Positions 9,656 to 17,266 of a stretch of 64,000 bases of DNA are shown here, piece by piece. The stretch's first letter is position 1, and each line of letters opens with the position of its first letter. The notes beneath the pieces are model-generated. The model was not told the DNA's origin and did not search any database. It was given only the letters and a program-made list of their open reading frames with translations. The position numbers and the translations under genes are program-made. The stretch lies in NCBI RefSeq assembly GCF_051245535.1, contig NZ_CP195303.1, positions 1,488,001 through 1,552,000 of the forward strand, written 5' to 3'. The DNA is from Micavibrio aeruginosavorus_D. Its GTDB lineage: Bacteria > Pseudomonadota > Alphaproteobacteria > Micavibrionales > Micavibrionaceae.

Positions 9656-10662
9656 TATCCACGCCCCCCTTTCGCAAATTTTTTGGATACTTCATCACTC
9701 CATGCGGGAGCATTGGTACGAATAGCACTCCGCAATTTTGCGGATCTTGAACGGGGATTGCGCCGGGTTTCGGCATCGGTGGGATCAATCGCCTTGCGTT
9801 GCGTAAGGCGGAAGGTGGGGACCGGATGATCGCTGTGCGCAGCCATCGGAGCGTGACGGGACGGTGCGGGCACATCACCCGACCGCGTTTTGAAGAAGTT
9901 TTTGACGATACGATCTTCCAGAGAATGGAAGGTGACAACAACCAGACGCCCGCCCTCCTCCAGAATATGTTCGGACGCGGCCAGCGCGCGCTCCAGCTCG
10001 CCCAATTCATCATTCACGGCGATGCGCAACGCCTGGAACGTGCGGGTGGCCGGGTGAATGTCATTGGGCTTGCGTCGCCCCGGCATGGCTTTTTCAACGA
10101 TTGTTGCAAGCGCAGCGGTGGTTTCAATCGGCGTAACAACACGTGCATCGACAATCGCGCGGGCAATGCGGCGGGAATGGCGTTCTTCGCCGTAATTGTA
10201 AATCAGATTGGCCAGATCGGTTTCGTCCATATCACGGACAATATCGGCGGCGCTTTCGCCCGCGCTTTGATCCATGCGCATATCCAGCGGACCATCAAAG
10301 CGGAAGGAGAAGCCACGATCAGCATTATCAATCTGCATCGACGATACGCCGATATCCAACATAAAGCCCTGAACACGATCAATGCCCGCCTGATCCAGAA
10401 GATCCCGCACATTGCCAAACGTACCGTGCAACAAAATCAATTTATCGCCGTATGTATCTTTCCACGCGGCGGCGCGGTCATGCGCGGTTTGGTCACGATC
10501 AATCCCGACGATACGGCACCCCGGTGCGCGGTCCAGCGTCGCGCGTGAATACCCGCCCGCACCAAACGTGCCATCGACATAGGTTTCGCCCGCGACGGGG
10601 GCCAGGGCCGTTAAAACTTCATCCAGCATCACTGGAATATGCGGCGCTGTATCCTGAATCAT
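9655..10662 (-). CDS. rsmH: RsmH, 16S rRNA m4C1402 methyltransferase
   Basis: SAM-dependent methyltransferase modifying N4 of C1402 in 16S rRNA; the older name is MraW. HIPVMLDEVL opens the protein, the SAM loop is YVDGTFGAGGYSRATL, and LDIGVSSMQID and DNADRGFSFRFDGPLDMRMD are conserved RsmH blocks. The C-terminal half has FQALRIAVNDELGELERAL. Length 335 is normal. The start overlaps the mraZ stop by four bases. Confidence 0.96.
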   Translation of the reverse strand: MIQDTAPHIPVMLDEVLTALAPVAGETYVDGTFGAGGYSRATLDRAPGCRIVGIDRDQTAHDRAAAWKDTYGDKLILLHGTFGNVRDLLDQAGIDRVQGFMLDIGVSSMQIDNADRGFSFRFDGPLDMRMDQSAGESAADIVRDMDETDLANLIYNYGEERHSRRIARAIVDARVVTPIETTAALATIVEKAMPGRRKPNDIHPATRTFQALRIAVNDELGELERALAASEHILEEGGRLVVVTFHSLEDRIVKNFFKTRSGDVPAPSRHAPMAAHSDHPVPTFRLTQRKAIDPTDAETRRNPRSRSAKLRSAIRTNAPAWSDEVSKKFAKGGRG

Positions 10663-11123
10663 GATGCGGCCCCCCCGATGATCGAGGGCAGCGTCAAACC
10701 TTTATCCCGCGCATTCGCGCGGGCGTGAACCTGACGCGCTTTCAGTGCGGATGGTTCCCACAATTGGAATTTACGACCCAGACCAACGAACGCCACCTGC
10801 TCCGCAATATTGGCGTGGGCCATCAAGTCCGGTGTCAACGTCACGCGGCCATCGCCATCGAACGCCATCGGTGTGGCATCGCCGAAAATGGCAGTGGCCA
10901 GATCATCCTGTTCAGCGGAGAACAAATCGAATTGATCCAGACGCGTGGCCAGATCATCCATCTTCGCGCCATCAAATCCTTCGAGGCAGGCATGAACAGG
11001 CGAGCGGAATACAACAATCCCCTGAAACGCCTGCGCGTTCAGGGCGGTGCGAAATGCCGCCGGAACGGATACCCGTCCCTTGCGGTCAACGCGATTGATG
11101 TATGTCGAAAGAAACAACGCCAT
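10659..11123 (-). CDS. mraZ: MraZ, dcw cluster transcriptional regulator
   Basis: First gene of the dcw cluster. MraZ is a DNA-binding protein with two SpoVT-AbrB-like domains; in E. coli it represses its own operon by binding repeats just upstream. Here residues 1-60 (FLSTYINRVDRKGRVSVPAAF) and 75-125 (DGDGRVTLTPDLMAHANI) show the two half-domains. Length 154 is typical. The TGGG-type repeats bound by E. coli MraZ are not clearly recognisable upstream; only scattered TGGG/GGGG runs occur on the coding strand. Confidence 0.94.
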   Translation of the reverse strand: MALFLSTYINRVDRKGRVSVPAAFRTALNAQAFQGIVVFRSPVHACLEGFDGAKMDDLATRLDQFDLFSAEQDDLATAIFGDATPMAFDGDGRVTLTPDLMAHANIAEQVAFVGLGRKFQLWEPSALKARQVHARANARDKGLTLPSIIGGAAS

Positions 11124-11330
11124 GGAGACGAGTGCGTTCCGTTTGCTGCAAAGGGTTCATGTCAAAGAAGGTCGAAGGTCGGCGCCAGCTTCAAGGTCCC
11201 GACAGGCGCGAATCACGGAACGCCCGCCACGGTGAAACATGGTTCTATATGGGATATCATGGGATGGCATGGAATTCAACGGACACACCACCCAAAAACC
11301 CCGGTTTTCCAAGGGTTTCGGGCACCCCGC

Positions 11331-11339
11331 TTATCCACA
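11331..11339 (+). promoter_or_regulatory. DnaA box (TTATCCACA)
   Basis: Exact match to the TTATNCACA DnaA consensus, about 208 bases upstream of the mraZ start codon. Same orientation as the second box. Confidence 0.6.
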
Positions 11340-11463
11340 GAGGCGCCCCCAAAATGGGAAAAAGAGAAATGCAGGGAACCCTTGTAAAACCGCATCAAAA
11401 TCGCTTTTCGCCCGATCCGTTCAGGAGCCGAAACACAGGCTTATCCCACCCCAACACACAGAG

Positions 11464-11472
11464 TTATCCACA
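11464..11472 (+). promoter_or_regulatory. DnaA box (TTATCCACA)
   Basis: Second exact consensus match, 133 bases from the first and in the same orientation. A weaker TTATCCCAC lies between them at 11441. Confidence 0.6.
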
Positions 11473-11613
11473 GATTGACCCCCATGTTTTTGAAAAGCAC
11501 ACCATCGGTGGGGCGAAAACGCCCCTCCCTTTGAAAGACCCCCACCCCGGAACCCGCAGAAATCCACAATTTTTCCGGTCACCCACTCAAAACGAAATTT
11601 TATTATGAAAAAA

Positions 11614-11641
11614 TTGATTGCCCCGCAAGATTCGTTATGGT
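11614..11641 (+). promoter_or_regulatory. Candidate sigma70-type promoter for the small membrane ORF
   Basis: TTGATT, 16 bases, TATGGT. The -10 fits TATNNT and the -35 matches TTGA. It points toward the ORF at 11749, about 100 bases downstream. Weak evidence only. Confidence 0.3.
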
Positions 11642-11748
11642 AAACCATCGATCGTCCTGGCGACAGTGTGTGGAACCGGGACATGTGTGTGAAAAAACGA
11701 AAATGGGCGCAATACCGCGCTCATCATTTGTGTGTGGGGAGATTTTCC

Positions 11749-11880
11749 ATGATTGCTATTCTGTTACTTCTGACCTTGGCCATTAATGGCGGCCTGTATG
11801 TGGGCACCATTTTGCACACGGCCGTTGAAACCGCACGGTTCGACCAGGTGTTGGACCTCTATCAAAAACTCTGGAGCTAA
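11749..11880 (+). CDS. Small hydrophobic protein, 43 residues
   Basis: Starts MIAILLLLTLAINGGLYVGT, so residues 2-22 form one membrane segment; the remainder is a short amphipathic tail ending in LYQKLWS. A GTGGGGAG Shine-Dalgarno-like run lies 7 bases before the ATG, and a strong terminator follows 35 bases after the stop, which together argue for a real transcript unit. An in-frame upstream ATG at 11668 exists but lacks a good ribosome site. No family recognised; function unknown. Confidence 0.5.
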   Translation: MIAILLLLTLAINGGLYVGTILHTAVETARFDQVLDLYQKLWS

Positions 11881-11914
11881 GAACCGCTTAAACAGCGGGG
11901 AAGCCTCCACGAAA

Positions 11915-11945
11915 AAGCCGCCCCTTTGACCGGGCGGCTTTTCAC
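11915..11945. terminator. Bidirectional intrinsic terminator
   Basis: Perfect 9-bp stem (AAGCCGCCC / GGGCGGCTT) with an 8-base loop, T-rich on both strands. It serves the small ORF on the plus strand and rnpB on the minus strand. Confidence 0.85.
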
Positions 11946-11960
11946 AATAAAAATAAAAAA

Positions 11961-12332
11961 CCAGAGCGTCTGTAAGCCGGGTTCTGTCATCACCCCGAGG
12001 GATGATGGATGGCCATTCATCTGGGATGCGTGTTACCACGCACCTCAAGCAACCAACCCGGGCCGCGATGCGGAAACGCACCATATGCGGCCCCTATTCG
12101 GTCTTGCGTCCGGTGGGGTTTGCCATGCCGTCCCTGTTACCAGGTCCGCGGTGCGCTCTTACCGCACCGTTTCGCCCTTACCTGTGATCCCGAAAGATCC
12201 ATCGGCGGTTTGTTTTCTGTTGCACTGTCCGTCGGGTCGCCCCGCCCGGGTGTTACCCGGCACCGTGTTTCCGTGAAGCCCGGACTTTCCTCACCCATCT
12301 TGCGACAGGCGCGGCCATCCGACCCTCTGGCG
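11961..12332 (-). ncRNA. rnpB: RNase P RNA, bacterial class A
   Basis: Catalytic RNA of ribonuclease P, which matures tRNA 5' ends. The minus strand carries the two hallmark conserved segments: GAGGAAAGTCCGGGCT (complement of 12277-12292) near the 5' end and ACAGAACCCGGCTTACAG near the 3' end (complement of 11970-11987). Ends were set from the P1 helix, CCAGAG at 12325-12330 pairing with CTCTGG at 11961-11966; this gives about 372 nucleotides, normal for the class. The terminator at 11915 follows. ACAGNRA-type core elements (GGTAAGAGCGCACC) are also seen. Confidence 0.93.
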
Positions 12333-12370
12333 CCGCCACCATCGGGGAAATTGCATGGTTTTGCAAGAAA

Positions 12371-13132
12371 TTATGGCGTTGGTGCCTTGGCGGTCGTGTT
12401 TTTCATCCGCAACAGCCAATGCAACCGCGCCGCCAGTTCCCGGTCGCTCCGTCCCCGGCGGACCGGATCAACGAAGGCATCGGGCTGGAAATGGCGCTGG
12501 AACGCGGGGATCAGTTCATCCAGTTTCAGGCGCGGGTCATACCCGTATTCCGTCAACGCCCGGTGCAAATCCGCCGCATTGCCAAGGAAGATATCGCCCA
12601 AATCATAATCACGCTGGTCCGGTTGCGGCCACAGGCCAATGCCGCGCGCGGCCAGCCACGCCCAATCCAGCTTTTCACCCGGGTCCGGTTTGCGTGTCGG
12701 CGCAATATCGGAATGCCCCAGAACGTAATGCGCAGGAATCGGATTGCGCGACAAAATACCGCGCACCAGAATTTCCAGCGCATCCATCTGTCCCTGAGTA
12801 AAATCAACATAGCCATGCTTGATACCGGGATTGACCAATTCAATGCCGATGGAATGGCTGTTGATATCATCACGCCCATCCCACCATGACGCGCCCGCAT
12901 GCCATGCGCGCTTGTCTTCGGCCACAAATTGCGTGACGGTGCCGTCATAATCAATCATGTAATGCGGACTGACTGGCCCCGGCGATTTTTGTTTCGGCGG
13001 GTTCGGGTCCATGTACACATCTTCGGCATCCTGCGCCGTTTTTGTTCCGGTGTAATGCAGGATCAAAACGGTGGGCGTAACGCCGCCCGCCCGTTCGTTG
13101 AAGTTTGGTGAATGTTTTGTCCGCATGGTCAT
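12371..13132 (-). CDS. N-acetylmuramoyl-L-alanine amidase, AmpD/AmiD type (Amidase_2)
   Basis: Zinc amidase cutting the MurNAc-L-Ala bond of peptidoglycan or muropeptides. The zinc ligands are visible: His in VLILHYTGT, His in VLGHSDIAP and Asp in RKPDPGE; the catalytic-region SHYMI-type SPHYMIDYDG and HAGASWWDG blocks are present. A C-terminal helical extension (about residues 180-250) resembles the peptidoglycan-binding tail of longer AmiD forms. No signal peptide is evident, so it is probably cytoplasmic and acts in muropeptide recycling, but export cannot be excluded. Seven bases upstream of it (in transcript order) ends the phosphorylase gene. Confidence 0.88.
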   Translation of the reverse strand: MTMRTKHSPNFNERAGGVTPTVLILHYTGTKTAQDAEDVYMDPNPPKQKSPGPVSPHYMIDYDGTVTQFVAEDKRAWHAGASWWDGRDDINSHSIGIELVNPGIKHGYVDFTQGQMDALEILVRGILSRNPIPAHYVLGHSDIAPTRKPDPGEKLDWAWLAARGIGLWPQPDQRDYDLGDIFLGNAADLHRALTEYGYDPRLKLDELIPAFQRHFQPDAFVDPVRRGRSDRELAARLHWLLRMKNTTAKAPTP

Positions 13133-13138
13133 GGTTGA

Positions 13139-14020
13139 TTATGCCGCTTTCTTCAAACCTTTTTGTACACCCCAATCAGAGATAAAACGCAACACCAGCT
13201 TGGTCAGTTTTTGTCCGGCAATCGCCGCCCATTCAATGGTCTGGTCGTGGCTCAAGGCCTCTTCGCTCATCCCTGCGGCCATGTTGGTGATGGCGGAACA
13301 GCCAACAACCTTCAAACCGCAATGGCGCGCGATAATGCATTCCGACACTGTGGACATGCCAACCGAATCTCCGCCAATCGCCTTGACCATGCGGATTTCC
13401 GCCGGGGTTTCGAATGTGGGGCCGAGGAAACCAGCATAGGTGCCTTCAATCAACGGCGTGCCAATGGCGGCGGCCGCATTGAACAACATACCGCGCAATT
13501 CGGCATCATACGCATTATCCATCGGCGGGAAACGCGGGCCCCACGCATCGTCGTTCGGGCCAGACAGAACGTTCAGGCCCGTGAAATTGATCTGGTCCGC
13601 AATGGCAATCAACTCGCCCGCCGGCGCTTCCGGACGCAGTGACCCCGCCGCGTTGGTCAGAAACAAAACCTCAACCCCCAGCGTCTTCATCGTGCGGATC
13701 ATCACCTTCAACGGCGCCGGACCGACACCTTCGTACAGATGCGCGCGCCCTTTCAGGAAGATCGCCGGAACACCGTCAATCGTACCAGCGATCAAGGTGC
13801 CCGCATGGCCCTCAACACTGGGGCGCGGAAAACCGGGCAGATCGGTGTAGGGAATGGTTGCAACAACATCCGCCGCATCCGCCACACCGCCGAGGCCAGA
13901 GCCCAAAATTACGGCAATTTTCGGCTGCATCCCATTCAGGTGTTGCAGAATGATATTGGTCGAATCTGCAATCGCGATATCCAGATTTTCGTGTTCTTTC
14001 TTACGGCCAAAAATGCTCAT
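13139..14020 (-). CDS. Purine-nucleoside phosphorylase (PNP/MTAP family)
   Basis: Phosphorolysis of purine nucleosides for salvage. Trimeric-type PNP signatures appear in order: AVILGSGLGGVAD, EGHAGTLIAG, GRAHLYEG, LTNAAGSLRP, GPTFETPAEIRM and GDSVGMSTVSE. Length 293 includes an unusual charged N-terminal stretch (MSIFGRKKEHENLDI). The start overlaps the upstream transporter stop (ATGA), so the two are co-transcribed; a nucleoside-linked role for the transporter is possible but not shown. Confidence 0.92.
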   Translation of the reverse strand: MSIFGRKKEHENLDIAIADSTNIILQHLNGMQPKIAVILGSGLGGVADAADVVATIPYTDLPGFPRPSVEGHAGTLIAGTIDGVPAIFLKGRAHLYEGVGPAPLKVMIRTMKTLGVEVLFLTNAAGSLRPEAPAGELIAIADQINFTGLNVLSGPNDDAWGPRFPPMDNAYDAELRGMLFNAAAAIGTPLIEGTYAGFLGPTFETPAEIRMVKAIGGDSVGMSTVSECIIARHCGLKVVGCSAITNMAAGMSEEALSHDQTIEWAAIAGQKLTKLVLRFISDWGVQKGLKKAA

Positions 14021-15354
14021 TGCGCGGGCTCCTCTTCTTCATCGTGAATTGTAAACAAAAACGCCATTCCGACAATCCAGAACAGCAAGATACTAACCAT
14101 ACCGGCGCGCTGCGTTTCAAAGGTCGCCACGGCCAGACCATAAACAAACGGCCCCATCATCGCCACGGCCCGCCCGGTGAAGGAATACAAACCATAAGAT
14201 TGCGCCACCAATTCCGGCGGCGACAGACGGGCGACATAGGTCCGGCTGGCCGATTGCACCGGGCCGATAAACAGGCCGAGCGCGAGCGCCAGAAACGTAA
14301 ACAGCGTTTTATCCTGCGCCAGCAAGACGGCCGCCCCGGCCAGAATCAACCCGGCCAGCGACAGGATCAACGTCTGGCGCGATCCACGGTCATCATCCAT
14401 ACCCGCAAACAACGCCGCCCCGATGCCCGATGACACGTTCAGCAAAATGGCGAAGATCAACAAATCGGTAAACGACATGGCGAACGTCGCCGCCGCGTAC
14501 AGCCCACCCATGGCGAACAACGTGTTCAACCCGTCGCGGTAAATCGCACTGCCGATCAGGAAGCGGACCATATTTTTCTGCCGCCCCACGGTATGGGCAG
14601 AGTCCTTCAACTGGCGCAAACCACGGCGAACAGATTCAATCACGGAAATATCCGTGCGCTTCACATCATCGGTCCAGATCAGCATCGGGATGGTAAACAA
14701 CCCGAACCACACCGCCACCAAGGGCGCGACCAGACGCAAATTCTGCCCACCTTCTTCCGATACAGGCAGGAAGGGTGGAATATCACCAAGCCCGATCAAC
14801 CCGAACAAAGACAGCGCCAGACAGATCAAGCCGCCCATATACCCCATGCCCCATGCCCATCCGGACACACGGCCGATCAAACGGTGCGGCGCGATATGGG
14901 GCAGCATGGCATTGTTGAACACCAGCGCAATTTCGTACGTGACGTTCGCCATGACCAGCAGCGTCAGGACAAAGGCAATATTGCCGGGCGATCCGTTCGG
15001 TTCCCCGAAATACATCAAGGCGGTGCAGATAATGCACAGCGCACTGAAAATGCCGACCCAGGGTTTCCGCGCGCCGAAATGGTCCGCCACCGCGCCCAGA
15101 ACGGGGCTGAGCACCGCAATGATCAGGCCGGAGATACCAATGGCCATGCCCCATTGCGCCGTGCCCGCAACCTCATCACCGACAATGTTACGGGCAAAAA
15201 AGACAGAGAAGATGAAGGTGATAATAACCGTGGCAAAGGCCGAGTTGGCCCAGTCATACAGGCACCACGCCGCAATCGATCGCCGCGCCGTGCGATCAAG
15301 CGGTAAAGACGGCGATGGGACCACTGCTGCGGCCATACCGGAAGACCCAGTCAT
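14017..15354 (-). CDS. MFS transporter of the UMF1/Atg22-like family
   Basis: A 445-residue membrane protein with about twelve segments. AAWCLYDWANSAFATVIITFIFSVFF near the N-terminus, with the YDWANSAF block, is diagnostic for the UMF1 family. Further family-like blocks are LSPVLGAVADHFGARKPW and FIGPVQSASRTYVARLSP. Substrate unknown; the fungal relatives export amino acids from vacuoles. Divergent from msrA, with 66 bases between the two start codons; that gap contains a perfect TATAAT at 15394-15399. Confidence 0.85.
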   Translation of the reverse strand: MTGSSGMAAAVVPSPSLPLDRTARRSIAAWCLYDWANSAFATVIITFIFSVFFARNIVGDEVAGTAQWGMAIGISGLIIAVLSPVLGAVADHFGARKPWVGIFSALCIICTALMYFGEPNGSPGNIAFVLTLLVMANVTYEIALVFNNAMLPHIAPHRLIGRVSGWAWGMGYMGGLICLALSLFGLIGLGDIPPFLPVSEEGGQNLRLVAPLVAVWFGLFTIPMLIWTDDVKRTDISVIESVRRGLRQLKDSAHTVGRQKNMVRFLIGSAIYRDGLNTLFAMGGLYAAATFAMSFTDLLIFAILLNVSSGIGAALFAGMDDDRGSRQTLILSLAGLILAGAAVLLAQDKTLFTFLALALGLFIGPVQSASRTYVARLSPPELVAQSYGLYSFTGRAVAMMGPFVYGLAVATFETQRAGMVSILLFWIVGMAFLFTIHDEEEEPAQ

Positions 15355-15420
15355 AAGGGGGCCTTTTCTCCTGTTTCCAATGAATTAGATAGTTATAATA
15401 GCTAAACGATTGGACCTGAA

Positions 15421-16101
15421 ATGAAAAGCCGCATTCCCCTGTTATCCCGTCCCTTTCCGCTGATTCTGCTGGCCTTTTTACTGGTTTTTTATGCAGTTGC
15501 AGCAAAAGCGACCAATGGGGCCGTCACGGCCAAACCCAATAACCCTGATTTGGTGAGCACCATGCCCGACGATTTCCCGAAAGCGACCTTTGCCGGCGGA
15601 TGTTTCTGGTGTCTGGAAAGTGAATTCAGAAAACAGACCGGCGTTGTCTATACCGTCTCTGGCTATGCCGGGGGCCATGTTGAACATCCCAGCTATGAAC
15701 AGGTGAGCCAGGGCCGCACGGGCCATGCCGAAGCGCTGGAAATTTATTACGATCCCGATAAAACGGATTACCAGACCTTGCTCGACCATTTCCTGCGCCG
15801 CGCCCATGACCCGACGACGAAGGATGCGCAATGGGTGGACCATGGGTCGCAATATCGCTCCGCCATTTTTTATCATGACGACGCGCAGAAAAAGATTGCC
15901 GAGGACACCATTGCCCGGATCAACGCCGAGAAGATTTACAAAAACCCCATCGTTACGGAAGTAACGGCGGCCCCCACCTTCTGGCCCGCAGAGGATTACC
16001 ACCAGCAATATTACGAGAAGTACGAAGACCGCACCGGGCAAGCCCATGTCCGCGTGATTGCGAAAGAGAAAATTAAGTCAGAAAAATATGGCACAAAATA
16101 A
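15421..16101 (+). CDS. msrA: MsrA, peptide-methionine (S)-S-oxide reductase, exported
   Basis: Repairs S-epimers of oxidised methionine. FAGGCFWCLESEF (catalytic Cys at residue 61), SGYAGGHVEHPSYEQVSQGRTGHAE and VDHGSQYRSAIFYH are the standard MsrA blocks. Residues 1-30 form a signal peptide or membrane anchor (PLILLAFLLVFYAVAAKA), so the enzyme acts outside the cytoplasm. The last codons overlap the next gene by 14 bases. A TATAAT at 15394 upstream may be its -10 element, without a clear -35. Confidence 0.94.
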   Translation: MKSRIPLLSRPFPLILLAFLLVFYAVAAKATNGAVTAKPNNPDLVSTMPDDFPKATFAGGCFWCLESEFRKQTGVVYTVSGYAGGHVEHPSYEQVSQGRTGHAEALEIYYDPDKTDYQTLLDHFLRRAHDPTTKDAQWVDHGSQYRSAIFYHDDAQKKIAEDTIARINAEKIYKNPIVTEVTAAPTFWPAEDYHQQYYEKYEDRTGQAHVRVIAKEKIKSEKYGTK

Positions 16102-16390
16102 CGATTTAAACGGTGCCATACTGCATATCCGCCTGTCCCCCGGCGCATCATCGGACGGGTTTCGCGGATGGATGGTGGATGAACAGGGGCGGAATGTCCT
16201 GAAGATCAGCGTGACCGCCATTGCCGAAAACGGCAAGGCAAATGACGCGCTGATCAAGCTCCTGTCCAAAACACTCAAACACCCCAAAACCGCAATTGAA
16301 ATTCGCAGCGGCCATACGGACCGGAACAAAGTCTTGTATTTTGATAGGTTGGATAGCCAGGCGATCGAAAAAGCTTTCCCAAAAACCTAG
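16088..16390 (+). CDS. DUF167 (YggU) family protein
   Basis: Short protein of 100 residues with the family core LHIRLSPGASSDGFRGW and the ENGKANDALIKLLSKTL segment followed by IRSGHTDRNKVL. The DUF167 fold is known structurally but its function is not. A start ten codons upstream exists; the chosen ATG gives MAQNNDLNGAILH and overlaps msrA by 14 bases, so it is likely translated from the same message. Confidence 0.88.
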   Translation: MAQNNDLNGAILHIRLSPGASSDGFRGWMVDEQGRNVLKISVTAIAENGKANDALIKLLSKTLKHPKTAIEIRSGHTDRNKVLYFDRLDSQAIEKAFPKT

Positions 16391-16755
16391 CCCCACATTC
16401 GTCATTCCGGCGAAAGCCGATATTCTTCCGCTTTATAAAAGCTTGAAACGCCACGGACGCGAAGGACGCCACGGGGTCCGTGACTCGTGGCTATCGGGGC
16501 GCACGTGGCGTTAAAGATTTTTAAAAGCCACAAACCCCACCACCGAGCATTCCCGCGAAAGCGGGAATCCAAAGGATGGCCCGTGTGGATTCCCGCTTTC
16601 GCGGGAATGCTGAAACGGAAAAACGAAGCGCAAAACCCGTCGTGTTCGTTGCGTCCGTTGCGGTTCAAATTTTGCGTAGCTTTATAAAGATCCCGGCCGG
16701 AGTTTATCCTCCGCGAAGGCGGGGGCCGGAATGACGACGTACACCAAACAAAAAA
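16391..16755. repeat. Composite palindromic repeat mosaic
   Basis: A gene-free stretch bounded by perfect 13-base inverted repeats, TCGTCATTCCGGC at 16399-16411 and its complement at 16725-16737. Inside are another 9-base inverted pair (AACGCCACG at 16447-16455, CGTGGCGTT at 16504-16512), short GC-rich direct repeats such as CCACGGACGCGAAGGACGCC, and a complete double-palindrome element at 16548-16609. Confidence 0.75.
16548..16609. repeat. Double-palindrome REP-like element, copy 1
   Basis: Two 23-base arms (16548-16570 and 16587-16609) are perfect reverse complements. Each arm is itself a hairpin, ATTCCCGC-GAAA-GCGGGAAT. The 16-base centre reads AAAGGATGGCCCGTGT, closely matching the centre of the copy at 61367. 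Confidence 0.85.
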
Positions 16756-16778
16756 GGCACCCAAGCGGGTGCCTTTTT
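16756..16778. terminator. Bidirectional intrinsic terminator
   Basis: GGCACCC-AAGC-GGGTGCC followed by five T; five A precede it, giving T runs on both strands. Ends the DUF1761 gene on the minus strand. Confidence 0.88.
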
Positions 16779-16796
16779 ATTGAAGAACGTAAAATC

Positions 16797-17228
16797 CTAT
16801 GTCGCGGCTTTCAACAAATCCGCCATCACAATATGCGTCACCGCGAACAGATAATACCCGCCCAGTTGATACGCGCTGTCAATCGCCACGGCGTTCAGCG
16901 GATAACCCGTATAAAACGCGCCCATAATGGTCGGCGGCATGGCAAACGCCACCCACAGTAAGCACGCCAGCGAGATCAGGCCCGGCGCGGAATGAATATC
17001 CATTGCCACAACGAAGAAGGAGAAGAAAAACGCCGCCATCATCCACAGCATGAAGGACACAACGATCGGCAGCGGCGTGGGGTGCATTTCACCCAGACCT
17101 TTGCCACGGGCTTCCACCCATTTCTTGCCCAGAACCTTCGGGTGATACCAGAGCAGCCCCAGAAGGAAGGCCGCCATGCCCGATACAACGGTTTCAACAA
17201 TCGGAAACGCAAAGCCTGAAAAGTCCAT
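16797..17228 (-). CDS. DUF1761 family membrane protein
   Basis: 143 residues with four hydrophobic segments. The N-terminal region VSGMAAFLLGLLWYHPKVLGKKWVE has the FxLGxLWYxP block of DUF1761, a family of unknown function. A strong AGGAGG ribosome site precedes the ATG by 6 bases, and a terminator follows the stop codon closely. It sits downstream of sdhB on the same strand with a 38-base gap, so partial co-transcription is possible. Confidence 0.8.
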   Translation of the reverse strand: MDFSGFAFPIVETVVSGMAAFLLGLLWYHPKVLGKKWVEARGKGLGEMHPTPLPIVVSFMLWMMAAFFFSFFVVAMDIHSAPGLISLACLLWVAFAMPPTIMGAFYTGYPLNAVAIDSAYQLGGYYLFAVTHIVMADLLKAAT

Positions 17229-17266
17229 TCTGATCCTCCTGATAAATTATTTTAAGCGGCGCCCCG

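Larger units (their letters stand above)
11124..11748. other. Gene-free leader between mraZ and the small membrane ORF
   Basis: A 625-base stretch without a convincing gene; open frames here lack family features and have poor codon use. It holds two perfect DnaA boxes, a near-match box (TTATCCCAC at 11441), an AT-rich run around 11590-11619, and C-rich tracts. It must contain the mraZ (dcw) promoter on the minus strand, which I could not place with confidence. Confidence 0.6.

Noticed and set aside
11102..11608. A 168-codon open frame on the plus strand ahead of the dcw cluster
   Set aside because: Composition is Pro/His/Lys-rich with no family features, it overlaps the DnaA boxes and the antisense start of mraZ, and no ribosome site supports it.
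11124..11748. Chromosomal replication origin
   Set aside because: Only two perfect DnaA boxes, no dnaA, parAB or similar origin-linked genes nearby, and genes to the right do not switch to the plus strand. Kept only as an alternative.
16391..16796. CRISPR array
   Set aside because: Repeats are palindromic and nested, with no regular spacers and no cas genes in the window.
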